Origin: Coprinopsis marcescibilis
Taxonomy: Eukaryota > Basidiomycota > Agaricomycetes > Agaricales > Psathyrellaceae
Assembly: GCA_004369085.1 (NCBI GenBank)
Contig: ML210220.1
Coordinates: 33,746-97,745, forward strand
Direction of reading: 5' to 3'
Length of the DNA: 64,000 bases
Positions 11,318 to 23,741 of the stretch are shown in pieces (position 1 is the first letter of the stretch; the number at the start of each line of letters is the position of its first letter). The notes under the pieces are model-generated. The model ran no database searches and was not told the DNA's origin. It saw only the letters and a program-made list of their open reading frames with translations. A program made the position numbers and the translations under genes.

Positions 11318-11926
11318 TTGTGTGACACTTGCTTGCCATGGGTCTCCGAGAAGCTCGGGAACAAACAATGAAGGCGCGGCAACCATCGACACCGCCGCGC
11401 GACAGACGTGGACTCAGACTCCAGAGTCACTGACAAAGAAGCGATATCAAGCTCGGGAATAGTATGTACAAGCATCGACGCAGTATTCAGTAACAAGGAC
11501 GGCTCCACGCAGGGACTTTGAGCTGTTACATTCACCAAAATTACGACTCGGAGGCGCCCCAAAACAACCCCAAAAGTCGGAGTTTGGGGAAACTTTGTCG
11601 AATAGAAAAACCTGAGCAAGGGCAGGAACTCGTGGATGGCCAACACCTGAACATTGTCAAGGGTGTGTGGACCGACCAACGAGTAACGAAGCATATATAT
11701 GAGCTGCGTATTAACTGGACTTGAGTCAGCTGTCAAGCCAAGGTTGGAAATTAAACGAGATCAAGTGAGGGCAAAGTGTAAAGTATATGATATATATGAA
11801 ACTCGATAAACGTTGTGGGTGCGGCTAGTTGGACCTAGTGTATATACTACGAGTCTTGTGAACACTGAATAGAGAAGTAGAAGGAGGGAGATCGTATACA
11901 TCAAATACAACAGAGAAGCAATGGAA
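11318..11926. other. spacer between HSP60-CHAT chimera and TPR-CHAT gene 1
   Basis: No gene is seen. The part next to the heat-shock element resembles the sequence upstream of the second HSP60 copy (19482-19560), which shows the duplication includes HSP60 5' flank. Confidence 0.5.
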
Positions 11927-14900
11927 TCATACCCCGAAATGAACGTAGGGAACCCATGTGAGAAGCGAATACTCGGAATTGTCGCTTCGTCTTCTTAACT
12001 TCTGGATGGCATGGTGCAAGGCATATGAAGCTCTCGACGCATCAATTCCTGCCCGTTCCCCGGCCAAGAGGTGTTCGTAAAAGTCTTTAGCAACTTCGGG
12101 TGCCTGTTTATCGCTAATCGACCACATCGTCCCCACAACCCCACGATATCCTGCCGCAAGCATCCCAGCTGCCAGATGAACCGCCTCTTCCGACAGCTTC
12201 TCATCCCCAGCACTCGTTTGACATGCTGACAAGAATGCGAGGTTGGCGTTCTTTAGGTTCTTTTTGACGATGGTGGATAAGCTGAGACGACCGTCGTGAA
12301 AGTGGAAACCGCTGTGAAGGGGATCGTCCTTGGCTTGAATGGCATGGCAGGCGAAATGCACGTTGTTGTAATTCTCCATCTCCTTCAAGCCAACCTCAAT
12401 AGTAGCAGCACTGCTTTCTAGCATCAGCTCCTGTACCCCTCGGCTAGTGAGCTGAGATTGGATGATTCTAACTTCTTCCATGGTGGCTGGGATGGGAGAT
12501 AGACCAGGTGTGTGCGGTTGGCTCACCATGAGTAACCCAGAAGAGTCATCGAGGGATGTGCGAGTATTCTTGACACGGTTGGTGAGCGAAGTTACGGTTG
12601 GGGTGTACGATGAGACGGCGTAATTGAATATGGTATCCGAGTCCTTATCATCGTAGATCCCGGCTGCGTGGAGAGGGAGGAAAGCCAAGGGACCCGTGGC
12701 GCACCACCAGATCCTTGGGAGCTCTAACAAGGGCTGCTGTTGATCCTCCTTGGGACCGTCAAAGACTGGCGCTGCATACAAGGAGGAGTAACAACTCACG
12801 GAGACCGGAGCAGCCCTTTCAGGCACACCATTTCCAACATCATCCCTTGGTACATCTAGGACATTTCTCCCATTGGATCGTTCGCATATCCGACGCTTCT
12901 GTGGCCGTTCCTCGTCATCCTCTCCTTCCAATCGTTTCCGTGTCAGTTTAAGACACTGGTGATACGTTGCAGATCTGTTTGAGCTCACGGATCGCATGAT
13001 ATCAATTCAATTTGACTCACCGGAAACCCAAGAGCATCAAGGATCGGCTTTACTACGTCTTCCCAGAGCGTTGCCAGTATAACAAATAAACTCTGCCTGG
13101 GCGGCCCTTCGCGTACCCGGCGCGCTTTAAGTCGTTGTCCAATCTCGCTCTCCTGTGTCTGCCCACGTTCACGCAATCCAAACGAGCCCAACAGCTCTGT
13201 CAAATCCGTCCGCAATGTCTCCGCCTTTTCAAAGGAGAAACAAGGTAGCGGGATATGGAAGGGCTCGTCGAGACCGGCCATCAGTGCAAGGGCGTCACTG
13301 CGGTCTTCGTGAACGTTGATGATGATGGTCGGACCTGTGCTCGGGAGATTTTGAAGCAATGACGAGCATGGGGGAGGCAGGAGGAAGTTCTCGAAGCCAG
13401 GAACAGTGGTTCGAATTGTGGTGAGAACACTGTCCCACTCATTTGCCAGCTGTATATGGGAGAACGCTTCTTCTTCCAACGAGACGTTCCCTAATGTCGA
13501 GGTCGGAGCGACCACTCTGGATTGGCTGGTAGTACGAGACCCAGCAATTTCCAGTGACTTTGAGATGTAAGAAACACGCTGGGCAAGGGCGGAATCGTGT
13601 ACCCGCAGGGAATCCAACGGTGTGCGTAGATTGTTGAGCTGGTTCCATACAAGGCAGCGGCCCTGCTCGAGCCACTCTACAGCTTTATCTGGTCGATTCA
13701 AGGAGCAAGCGGCGGCGGCAGCTGAGAGAGAGAAGGTGGAAATGTTGTGCAGTGTGGAATAGCGGTGCTGCACGGTCTGTTCAAGGCCTGCGACCGCTGG
13801 TACAAGCTTGACGGCTGTTTCAAATGCGAGGAGTGTTTCTGGGGCGTCTGTAAAATGTTGATGCGATAGTGTAGCCCAATATTCGGCAGCAGTCAATTTG
13901 ACTGATGGTGGACCAACAGGGGAGGTTGCAGCGCACTTGAAACATGCGAGTGCTTCATTGAGGTCATCAGGGCTCTGTGTCTTGTCAAAGCGAAGTCTGA
14001 AAGATAGCCCCAGGCTGGAGAAATGCGCAGGGGGGTTGGCGTGGCCAGTCGGAGTGAGCTTGACAGCTCTCTTGTGGGATGTGATAGCTTCGCCAATATC
14101 AGACAGTTTGCCTGTCTGTATGAAGCGAGATATGAATGAGTTTCCGAGGTTGTAAAGATAACTAGAAAGGTTAGCATGGCCAGGGGGGGTGAGCTTGATG
14201 GATCTCTCCAGGGCTGTGATTGCTTCTTCAATGTCAGACAGATTGCCTGTTTGTTGGAAGCGCCATTGGAAGGAGAGTCCCAGGTTGCTTAGACATCCAG
14301 GGAGGTCGTCGTGGCCAGGGGGAGTGAGCTTCACGGTTCTCTCATGGAATGCAACCCCTTGGCTAAGATCAGACAGATTGCCCGTTTGTTTCCAGCGACA
14401 CATAAATGAGGTTGCCAAATTTCTGAGAAAGGACGGGAGGTCAGCATCGCCAGTGGGGGTGAGCGTGACAGCTCTCTCCTGAGATGCCACTGCTGCATCA
14501 ATATCGGACAGATCGCCTGTTCGTTCAAATCGACATCTCAACGAACATCCCAGGTTGCTGAGATATCCAGGGAGGCCAGAGTGGCCAGGAAGAGCGAGCT
14601 TGACGAGCCTTTGCTGAAAGGCAATCGCTTTGAAAATGTCGGACAGGTCGCCTGTCCGTTCAAAGCGGTATCGGAACGAGGATCCCAGGTTGCTGAGAAG
14701 TCTTGGGAGGTCAGCATGGCCAGGGGGCATGAGCTTGACGGCTCTCTCCAGGGATGTGATTGCTCCGTTAATATCGGACAGTTTGCCTGTTCGTATGAAG
14801 CGGGATGTGAGCACAGATCCGAGGTTGTTGAGAAGTCCAGGGAGGTCAGCGTGGTCAAGGGGAGCGAGCTTGGTGGCTCTCTCCAGGGATGTGATCGATT

Positions 14901-16508
14901 TGTTAATGTCAGAGAGATCGCCTGTTCGTTTAAAGCGGCACAGGAGCGATTTTCCGAGGTTGTTGAGACATGCAGGAAGGTCAACGTGGCCAAGGGGAAT
15001 GAGCTCGACTGCTCTCTCCTGTAATGCAGTTTCTTTGTTACTGTCCAACGGATCGCCTGTGCGTTGAAAGCGGCACAGAAACGAGTTTCCCAGGTTGCTG
15101 AGACGTCCAGGGAGGTCGGCATTCCCAAGGGGAGTAAGCTGAATGGCTCTCTCCTGGCAGGCAATCGCTTCACCAATATCAGAAAGATTGCCTGTTCGCT
15201 TGAAGCGGCGTTCAAACGAACTTCCCACACTGCTGAGACGTTGAGGGAGGTCGGTGTGGCCGGGGGAAGTGAGGTCGATAGCGCTCTTTTTGGATATGAT
15301 TGCTTTGTCAATATCACACAGATTTCCTGTTCGCTCGAAGCGACTATGGAACGAGGTTCCGAGGGTGTCGAGAATGTCAGGGAGCTCGGTGTCGCCAGGA
15401 CGAGTGAGCTTGATGGCTCTGTCCAGGCATGTGATTGCGTTGTCAATGTCAGACAGATGATCTGTTAGATGGAAGCAACATAAGAGCGACACTCCCAGGT
15501 TGCTGAGACGTCCAGGGAGGTCGGCGTCGCCTACAGGAGTGAGCGACAAGGCCTCCTTTAGTGCCCGTATTGCTTGCTTGATATCAGACTCCGCCCCTGT
15601 TGTTTCAAAGTTCTTTAGAGACCGGCATCCCATGCCGTGCATCAGGGCGGGATATAAAGCATGCGAAAGAAGAGTCTGGCCAGTGTCTCTCTTTATTTCT
15701 GTGATATCCTGGCCCATTTCGTCCAGCAATTCTGTTTGTGGCATTGTGAGCCCATCCATTTCCCTCGTTGATTGACTACTTACCTTCGTCTCTCTTGCCA
15801 CTGTATTCCACGGTTAACCCACATACAGCCCACCGTAGAGACAAATTCAGCTCGTTGTCCCCATTCTCCATTTCCTCTATGCGATCTACATTTTATTTAG
15901 ACGTAAGTAGAAGCATCGTTACGGGAAGAAGTTAGAATGCTCACCACCGCCCGACGGGACGCGAGGCTGAAAATTGGTTTCATGGGTCATGTCCAAATGC
16001 GCGTAGCACATTTCGTCTCCTTCCATGAACCTTACAATGACTTTAAGGGTCTCAGTTTCTGTTGGGCTTCGAGAACTGATATAAGTTCATGCCACCTGTG
16101 TAGATGCCTGGAGCGAATGGTGATCACTCACAGTTCCATACACCCTTCGATGATCCATCGCGTTTGGGTGATTTTGGACAACGGAAATCGTAGGCCGTAG
16201 TCCCTGTCAAGCCCAAAGATGACAATTTCTATGATGTTGAAAGACAGATGGGCGCCTTGAGTTTCTGTACACTCCACGGCAACATCTGGTGCATCAATAA
16301 ATGTCAGTGGCTATAGAACAGTTGAGAGGAACTTTGTATGCCTGTTAGATAGAATTTGCTGGTATGGAGAAGTCAGGGAGGCGCAGATATGAATAAGTCG
16401 TTTGGCACACCTTGTAACGGTTTGAGCGCCGGTACGTAGATCCCTGCGACCGTTCGTTGTCAGCGTAACTGTAATCGTAGAAGAAAGGGAACTCACAGTC
16501 TTGCGCAT
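11927..16508 (-). CDS. C2-like/TPR/CHAT domain protein, gene 1
   Basis: A large multi-domain protein with three parts. The N-terminal exons (about 15.8-16.5 kb) encode a C2-like beta-sandwich; pieces read FNIIEIVIFGLDRDYG, ETLKVIVRFMEGDE and NELNLSLRWAV. A 938-codon frame (12985-15801) follows, with twelve 45-residue tetratricopeptide units of the pattern GNLSDIxxAIxxxERAVxLTPPGHADLPxxLxNLG, then a longer helical region. The last exon (11927-12997) is the CHAT caspase-like protease with WWCATGPLAFLPLHAAG, the His in NNVHFACHA and the Cys in [11 protein letters not shown], ending VPYVHFGV. Both catalytic residues are present. Known CHAT proteins act as proteases in cell death or signalling, and TPRs bind partners; the target here is unknown. 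The 5' end is uncertain: 16508 is the nearest plausible ATG, but the first splice was not resolved. Confidence 0.8.
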
Positions 16509-17429
16509 GACATAGTTTGAGAGGGATTCGACTGAATTCTGAATTCGCAGTGAGGGTAGGAAGGCCCTGTTGGGAACTGGAAGGGTTGAAGATTTCGAAC
16601 GAATCAAACGCCCTTAAATAGAGCCAATTGAACTTCCTGTACAGACGGCCTGTGTACAGATGACATCTGCATACCATATGCCTGCACACCTCTTAGACAT
16701 CGTTGTACCGTGACAGCCTGAGATCGGAGGCAATCCCTGAGCTAATCACTCGTGTGCTCAATGCATCTATCCGAGTCCAGACGTCCGTCTCCCCCAAGTT
16801 CCCCTTCTTGTCTACAACTAACAGCCGTCTGGTTTGTTGTAGTTTTTGTGCCACACCTTCCTGGCCGCTGGGGGCCAGCACTGGCTATCAGTAACCTGTC
16901 TCCTGGTTTTGCTGATGTTGGCGGCATTGCGAGGGCTATGCGGACTCCGGAGTGATAGGCCTGGTAATATACCCGGGGCTGGAATGCTCGGTGTCCGACG
17001 CCAATGTAGGTCGAAGCTCAGTTCATGCTGAAATCGATCAGACTTCACAGCCAGGGCTGAGGGCCAAAACATAGTCTGAAACTTCCAATGAAACGAGCCA
17101 GCCAGCAACCAACGAGGCGATGACCGGCTAAGGGACATACTTACAATTGTCGTAGTTGGAACTTGATCCTGTTTTTGTTTTACCTCCCTCTAGTATCTAC
17201 AAACCCACACGTATCCCATTGATAAGCCCGATAGGACACAGCGCAGCACCAAAAACACGACAAGGACAACACCAGGGTTTGAACACAGGACAGTTTTAAA
17301 TATAAACAAGGGCGGACCGGCGGTGCACGATAATAACCAATAGGCCCATCCGAACCTTTATCCGTCGCTGAAGCCATACCCCCACAACTTATATGTACCT
17401 CGAAAATTGCCCCACCTCGGCCGTTCCAC
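16509..17429. other. 5' flank of gene 1, part of segmental duplication
   Basis: Non-coding. The stretch around 16780-16860 (tctacaactaacagccgtct and neighbours) matches 26740-26800 upstream of gene 2, so the duplicated segment includes upstream DNA. No promoter motif was identified with confidence. Confidence 0.5.
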
Positions 17430-17720
17430 CTATCCGGGGTGACACCCCCCTACTCCTCCACCCAAGCCCCTCTTCAGCCGCATAGGTGCTGAGGAGCCCA
17501 CCGATGGCGATTCTGCTTTCCTACCGGCGTTGGAGGGGAAGGTGCATATTTGCAACGCAGGTCTAGCTTGCAGTTTGCGGGGCGGGTGCTGGAAGAGAAA
17601 GAACTGTTGGTTACAAGTTAGGTATTCCACCGCCACCGCCAGCGAGGGTACATTCTTGTGCACGTTGGCAAGGATGGTGAGGATGGGCGTTCCCATTGCC
17701 AATTGCTAGGCTGAAGTTTG
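17430..17720 (-). pseudogene. HSP60 C-terminal exon remnant
   Basis: A degraded match to the HSP60 C-terminal region, parallel to 18290-18420. It reads MGTPILTILANV, where the nearby copy has TTPIRTILANTGEE, and the DNA 'cataggt.ctgaggagc' is shared. It has frame breaks and no flanking exons. It is a third HSP60 fragment in the locus. Confidence 0.55.
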
Positions 17721-18119
17721 GGCGACGGAGTAGTTGTTGGTGGTAAAAAGAGGACGAGAGACTAGGACTGTCGGCTAGCTATTACTCCACCGCCAGCGGA
17801 TACCTTTTCCAACTTTCTTTCCCGAATCCCGCAGCAGTGCTTGATGATCCTACGACGAGCGCGTTCGTTAACGAGTTCGTCGTAAGATCATTAAGCAAAC
17901 CCCCCGATCTGTTCGCAGCGCGCTGATAGCACCCGTGGAGCCCGATCCGTCAGTGCTGTGCGCCTGTGAAACACTGACCGCTTGTCCGTCGTTGCTGTTA
18001 GTCGGATGGTCGATCTCAGCATACAATATAGCCCGTAAGATGCTGTTGGACGATGAACTTGCAGGCACGGTGTCGAATGGTTCGGTCTACGCGTTACAAG
18101 TCGAAGCACAGACGATACT
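17721..18119. other. intergenic between HSP60 fragments
   Basis: No recognisable coding sequence. Open frames here do not match HSP60 or CHAT. Confidence 0.4.
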
Positions 18120-19352
18120 TTACCCAGCTTTCTCCACGACCTCCACCACACACGCCTCACTCGTCGTCAACAAACTCGTAACCCCCGCCGCATCCACAAG
18201 CGCAGTCCGCACCACCTTCAACAGATCAACGATCCCCCTCTCAACCACATCCACATACTGACCCTTGGCGGCATCGTACCTCCACCTAAACTTGTCTTCG
18301 GATGCATAGGTCTTGAGGAGCGCGCCGACGATGACGCTGCTCTCTTCGCCCGTGTTGGCGAGGATGGTGCGGATGGGGGTTGTGATTGCCCGGCGGACGA
18401 TGGCTACGCCGAGAAGTTGACGGTGGGGATTAGAGGTGCGGTGGGGATGTAGGGGAGGAGGTGGACGAGGCGGAGGCGCTGGGGCTGGTGGCCAGTTGCA
18501 GGGAAGCTTTGAGAAGGGCGACACCCACACCGGGTAGGATACCCTCTTCGACTGCAGCTCGCATAGCATTGAGCGCATCGTCGTACCTATAGCGCATGCC
18601 TTCGGTGATCTCGATCTCGACCTCGATGGTGCGGCCTTCCTTCACGGTGATGACGCCCTCCTTTCCGACCTTCTCCATGGCCTGCGCGATCAGGCTTCCG
18701 ATGTGCACGTCCCCGTTGGCGGAGATGCTAGTGACGGTTTAGGCGTGCGAGGTGGGGAAGGCGACGACGCGGTCGACGACGGCTTGTGAAGGAGGTCCAT
18801 TGGGTTGCAACCGGCTGCGACGTTTTTCACGACTTCGCTGTAGATGGCGCGTGCGAGGACTGTGGCGGTTGTGGTGTCGTCTCCTGCGACTTCGTTCGTT
18901 TTGGATGCGACGTCTTGGATGATGCTACTGGCGTGTTAGTGGTTTAGGATTAGAAAGACACACCGGGCACCGAGGTTTTCGAATTTGTCCTTGAGAGAAA
19001 TGGACTTTGCCACTGTGACACCATCTACACACGCTCTATTAGTATTGCTAGCATTAGAAAAAGTCTGGCAAGTACCTTTGGTAATTTTGGGGCCGCCGTA
19101 TGATTGCTCCATGATGATGTTGCGACCTAGACGCGGGTTAGACATGTACGTTGGCAGCTGCAGGCAAAAGTGGACAGACCCGAGCGTTACGCTGACTGCG
19201 TTTGCGAGGACGTCGACGCCCTTGAGCATGCTCGCCCGTCCTTCGTTGCTGAACCGCACTTCCTTGTGCGCACTACGCGTCTGCTGCTTGCTGAGCTGAC
19301 GTGCGGCCGCCCTGCGCACTGCCCGTGTAGAAGTCATGGATAGTCGGTGCAT
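18120..19352 (-). pseudogene. mitochondrial HSP60 pseudogene
   Basis: Minus-strand remains of a group I chaperonin gene. It starts at 19352 with a full mitochondrial presequence ([16 protein letters not shown]). Next come [110 protein letters not shown] and [15 protein letters not shown]. The sequence then jumps to [20 protein letters not shown], so about 200 internal residues are missing. It ends with TPIRTILANTGEESSVIVG and VVRTALVDAAGVTSLLTTSEA. There is a frameshift and a stop after CNPMD near 18780. Normal HSP60 is about 570-580 residues, so this copy cannot make a working chaperonin. An intact copy must be elsewhere. Confidence 0.85.
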
Positions 19353-19463
19353 TAGAATAAGATTAGAGGAGAATAGGATGGTAAAGGCCTTTTGGTGAGT
19401 ACTCGCAAGAGATGACAGCTGTGACGTTGCCAGCGGCTCTTTCTTTTCATTTTGCCGTGTGGA

Positions 19464-19481
19464 GAAAATTCGAGAATTTTC
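19464..19481. promoter_or_regulatory. heat-shock element (4 units)
   Basis: GAAaaTTCgaGAAttTTC is a perfect run of four alternating nGAAn units 112 bases upstream of the HSP60-type ATG at 19352. It matches the canonical heat-shock-factor site and supports the HSP60 identity of the pseudogene. Confidence 0.75.
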
Positions 19482-19885
19482 AGGTGGGCGAGTGACGCTT
19501 GTGTGTCAAAGGCCTCCAAGAAACTCGGGAACAAATAAACAACCCACCGTTGCGCTCGAGCCTCGGCGTGCTTGCGATTCTTACCACACTCGAGGGCTTG
19601 GATTCGAATGTCATGGTGGGAAGAGGAGAGGTTGGGATTTGGAGAATGCACATGCGTGATGTCAGTAAATTTGTCACACCCTTAACCGAAGGCTACGAAA
19701 GGCGCGACTTGGGCGTGACCTTCACGGTGACAACTGCTACAAAGGATTCCACGACGATGACGATTGGACCTCCCGTTCCAACAGGTATTGTAGGAACAAA
19801 GAAGTGATATATAGATAAGGGATGGAAGTAAAATGAATGCAAAAAGTGCGAACATGGACATTAATACAATAGCGAAGCAAAATAA
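19482..19885. other. HSP60 promoter flank and spacer
   Basis: No gene is seen. The first 80 bases resemble the flank of the other HSP60 copy (11318-11400). The remainder is the 3' flank of TPR-CHAT gene 2. Confidence 0.45.
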
Positions 19886-21907
19886 TCATACACCGAAATG
19901 AACATATGGAACCCAAGTGAGAAGCGAATACTCCGAATTGGAATGTGCGCTTCGTCTCCTCAAGTTCTGGATGGCGTGGTACAAGGCGTGTGAAGCTCTC
20001 GACGCGTCAATGCCAGCCCCACCCCCGGCCAAGAGGTACTCGTAAAAGTCTCTAGCAATCTCGGGCGCCTGTTTGTCACTAATCGACCACATAGTTCCCA
20101 CAACCCCACGATACCCCGCCGCGAGCATCCCAGCTGCCAGATGAACCGCCTCTTCCGAGAGTTTCTCCTCCCCAGCGCTTGTTTGGCATGCTGACAAGAA
20201 CGCGAGGTTGGCGTTCCCCAAGTTCTTTTTGACGATCGTGGATAGGCTTACACGACCGTCATGAAAGTGGAAGCCGCTGTGCAGGGGATCGTCCTTGTCT
20301 TGAATGGCATGACAGGCGAAATGGATATTATTGTAGTTCTCCATCTCCCTCAAGCCCGCTTCAATAGTTGCGGCGCTACCTTCGAGCATTAGCTTCCGTA
20401 TCCCACAGCTCGCTAGCTGTGCTTGGAGGACTCGTACTTCTTCAGTGGTGGCCGGGATGCAAGAGAGCCCGGGTGTATCTGGCTGGCTGACCATGAATAA
20501 CCCAGAAGTGTCGTCAAGGGATGTGCGAACATTCGTGACACGGCTGGTGAGTGGAGTGACGGTTGGGGTGTATGATGACACGGCGTAATCGAAGATGGTA
20601 TCCGAGTCCCCATTGTCGTAGATTCCGGCTGCATGCAGAGGGAGGAAAGCCAGCGCACCCGTGGCGCACCACCAGATCCTTGGGAGTTCTGACGAGGACT
20701 GGGGTGGAAATGACCTGTCAGCAATGAATACATCAAACGAGGAAAATTAATGACTTACGGAGAGCGGAGCGGTGCAATGCGAGCGTCCTTCATTGCCTGA
20801 TTTGCGATGCTGATAACCAAATACCGCTTAGCATTGAGTTCGTGTAGATGAACAGTCTACTAAATGTGACTCACCGAAAACCCAAGGGCTTCCAGAATTG
20901 GCTTTACGACGTCTATCCACAGTGTTGCGAGTATGGAAGCCAAGGTCTCCCCGTGTGGCCCTGTGCGTGACTGTTGAGGTTTGCGATGTTGCCCAATCTC
21001 ACTCCCCTGCACATCCTCTCTCACCCGAATTCCACACGATCTCAACAGCCCTGTTAAATCTGTCCGCAAAGTCCCCGCCTTTCTGGAGGAGAAAGAAGGG
21101 AGTGGGATATGGAACGGCTCTTCGAGACCTGCCATGAGTGCAAGGGCATCACAGCTGTGTTTGTGAACATTGATGATGATGATTGGGCCTGTGTCTGGGA
21201 GATTTTGAAGCAATGACGAGCATGGGGGAGGCATGAGGAAGTTCTCAAAGCCAGGGACAGTTGTTCGAATCGTGGTGAGAACACTGTCCCACTCAGCCGC
21301 CAGCTGTACATGTGAAAGAGCTTCTTCTTCCGCAGAGACGCCCTCCGATGTTGAAGTTGGAGGACCCATCGTGGATCGGCTGGTACGAGAACTGGCGATT
21401 TCGAGAGCCCTCAAGATGTCCAAAACACGCTGGGCAAGGCCGGAATTGTGGATCCGCAGGTCATCCAATGGCGTCCGTAGATGGTTGAGCTGGCTCCAGA
21501 CAAGGCAGCGGCCCTGCTCAAGCCATTCTATAGCCTTATCTGGTCGACCTAGTGAGCACGCAGCGGCGGCTGCCGAGAGAGTGAAGATGGAAATGCTGTG
21601 GAGTGTCGAATACCGGTTCTGCACGGTCTGTTCAAGCCCTGCAATCACTGGGACAAGCCTGACAGCAGTTTCAAATGCAACGAGTGTCTCTGGAGAGGCC
21701 GGATGATGAGAATGCGACAGTGCAGCCCAACATTTGGCAGCCTCAAACCTGACTGAAGGTGAGCCAACAGTGCAGATTCCAGCGCACTTGAAACACACCA
21801 GTGCTTCCTGCAAGTCGTTCTCACTCTGTGTCTTGCTCAACACCTTGGGGACCAAGGCAGGGAGGTCAGCACAATCAGGGGGGCCGAGCTTGATGTCTCT
21901 CTCCAAG

Positions 21908-23741
21908 ATAAAGCACAGACCATTTTGTTAAGACAATTGCACTTCTGTAAGTTAAGATAATGCCTGTCTTATTATTTGTCTTAATATCATTTCTCTCATA
22001 CTCAAATAAGACACTTGTGTGCAATTAAAATGTGCCACGATTCGCAAAATAAGATAATCCATGCAATAATCAATTAAGATATTCTACCAAATAAGATGCG
22101 CATACATTCTAAATAAGATGCTACAAAATCGTTGGGACGCACCACAAAATAAGATGCGCGCATGCAATTAAGACACACCGCAAAATAAGATAGGCGGAAC
22201 AAATAAGACACTACGAAATTAGGCGCGCCATGAATAAGAGCGAAAGCTGCGAAATTAGGCGCGCCACGAAATAAGACTCCAGTCAGAAAAATTAAGATGC
22301 AAAATAAGATGGGTGCTCACAATTAAGACACACCATGAAGTAATAAGACACACCAAAAAAGAAATAAGATGCACCAAAAGAATAAGACTCACCACAAAAG
22401 GATAAGACACACCGCAAAAGAATAAGACACGCTGCAAAAGAATAAGACGCACCATGAAGAGAATAAGAAGCACCACGAAGAGAATAAGAAGCACCGCGAA
22501 GAGGCTCACATTGAGACAGTCAAACCAGACCTCAGAGCCTAGAGTGTAGGGGCTGACCAGCCGGAAGACACGGAAGAGGTGGTGGCATGGAGTTNNNNNN
22601 NNNNAACACGGGACAACACTTGGTGAGGGCGAGGGGATCAATGCACGAAAAGGGAGGTGGGTGACACTGACATGAAACCGTCTACATCAATTTCCCCACA
22701 AAGCATTTGTTGAATGTTTGCGCTTATTTGAATCAAAGTCTGATGTCATGGTCACGTTGGTGTGACAGGTCACGCGTCACAGTCACGGCTAGGCCTTTGA
22801 TGCAAACGGAAGTGACAAGTCCCGGTCCCAAACCTCGTCGTTAATCCACTCCAGCAAGTGTTGTCCCGTGTTCGCCACAGACAACTGAAAAGATTCAAAC
22901 TTGGCCCGTGTTCGCCACACCCAACTTTGAAGTTACACACAGCTTTGTGTCCGCAACATACAGTAGATGCAGCCTCATCCAAGCGATCCAGTAGCCCACC
23001 CACACGAGGGGATAGGATAAAGGATAGATATCTGAAGTGAGTACTCGTCATGTGTCCCCTCTTCTTCGCCTCTCACTCAGTTCCGAAGGTTACAGGCCTT
23101 GAATCTTTCTGTCTCGTTTTGGCTGCTTGGTGTGCTATCGGCATTCCACGTGTCACTGCGAACTTATTTGTGGTGCAGCTTATTCGTTGGCGGTGCGTCT
23201 TAATACTATGCGGTGTGTCTTAATTGTGAGTGCACATATTATTTTGTAGTATCTTAATTGTACCGACTGGAGTCTTATTTCGTGGCGCGCCTAATCTCGG
23301 AGTGTCTTGTTTGTTCCGCCTATCTTATTTCGCAAATCGCAGCGCGTCTTATTTCACGGTGCGTCTTATTTCACGGCGCATGTCTTATTTCGCGGCGCGT
23401 CTTATTTCACGGCGCGTCTTAATTGCATGCGCGCATCTTATTTAGCGGTGCGTCCCAACGTATTCTGTAGCATCTTATTTTTCGGGCATCCCAATGTATG
23501 CGCATCTTATTTCATAGCATATCTTAATTGTATCTTAACCGCATGGTTATCTTATTTTGTGAAACGTGGCGCATCTTAATTGCACGCAACTTGTCTTATT
23601 TGCGGTCTGTCAACCACATTGGTTCGTATCTTATTGGGATATGAGAGAAATGGTACTTGGTAGCATTAAGATAAATAATAAGAAACAACTGTCTTAACTT
23701 ATGAAAGCGAATTATTTAAAACAAAACGAAACTGGCTACAG
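21908..23741. mobile_element. non-autonomous element with AATAAGA arrays, copy 1
   Basis: A 1834-base insertion in the TPR exon of gene 2, flanked by the perfect 7-bp duplication CTCCAAG (21901-21907 and 23742-23748). The ends are ATAAAGCACAG.. and ..CTGGCTACAG. Imperfect inverted subterminal repeats share AAGTTAAGA, TCTTATTATTT and CATTTCTCTCATA. The left arm carries dozens of AATAAGAyrCrCC-like motifs and the right arm their reverse complement (GCGTCTTATTT). The centre has a repeated GTGTTCGCCACA and a TGACAGGTCACGCGTCA block. No transposase-like frame was found. It contains an assembly gap of ten Ns at 22595-22604, so the true length is uncertain. The superfamily is not assigned. Confidence 0.82.
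22595..22604. other. assembly gap (10 N)
   Basis: Ten undetermined bases inside the non-autonomous element. The real gap size is unknown. Confidence 0.99.

Noticed and set aside
14189..15468. Several long plus-strand frames opposite the TPR gene
   Set aside because: They are antisense shadows made open by the 135-base coding repeats; the minus frame carries the clear 45-residue TPR pattern. The same holds for 23.8-25.4 kb.
22255..22641. Minus-strand frame inside the first non-autonomous element
   Set aside because: It spans the ten-N gap and consists of translated AATAAGA repeats; there is no transposase motif.
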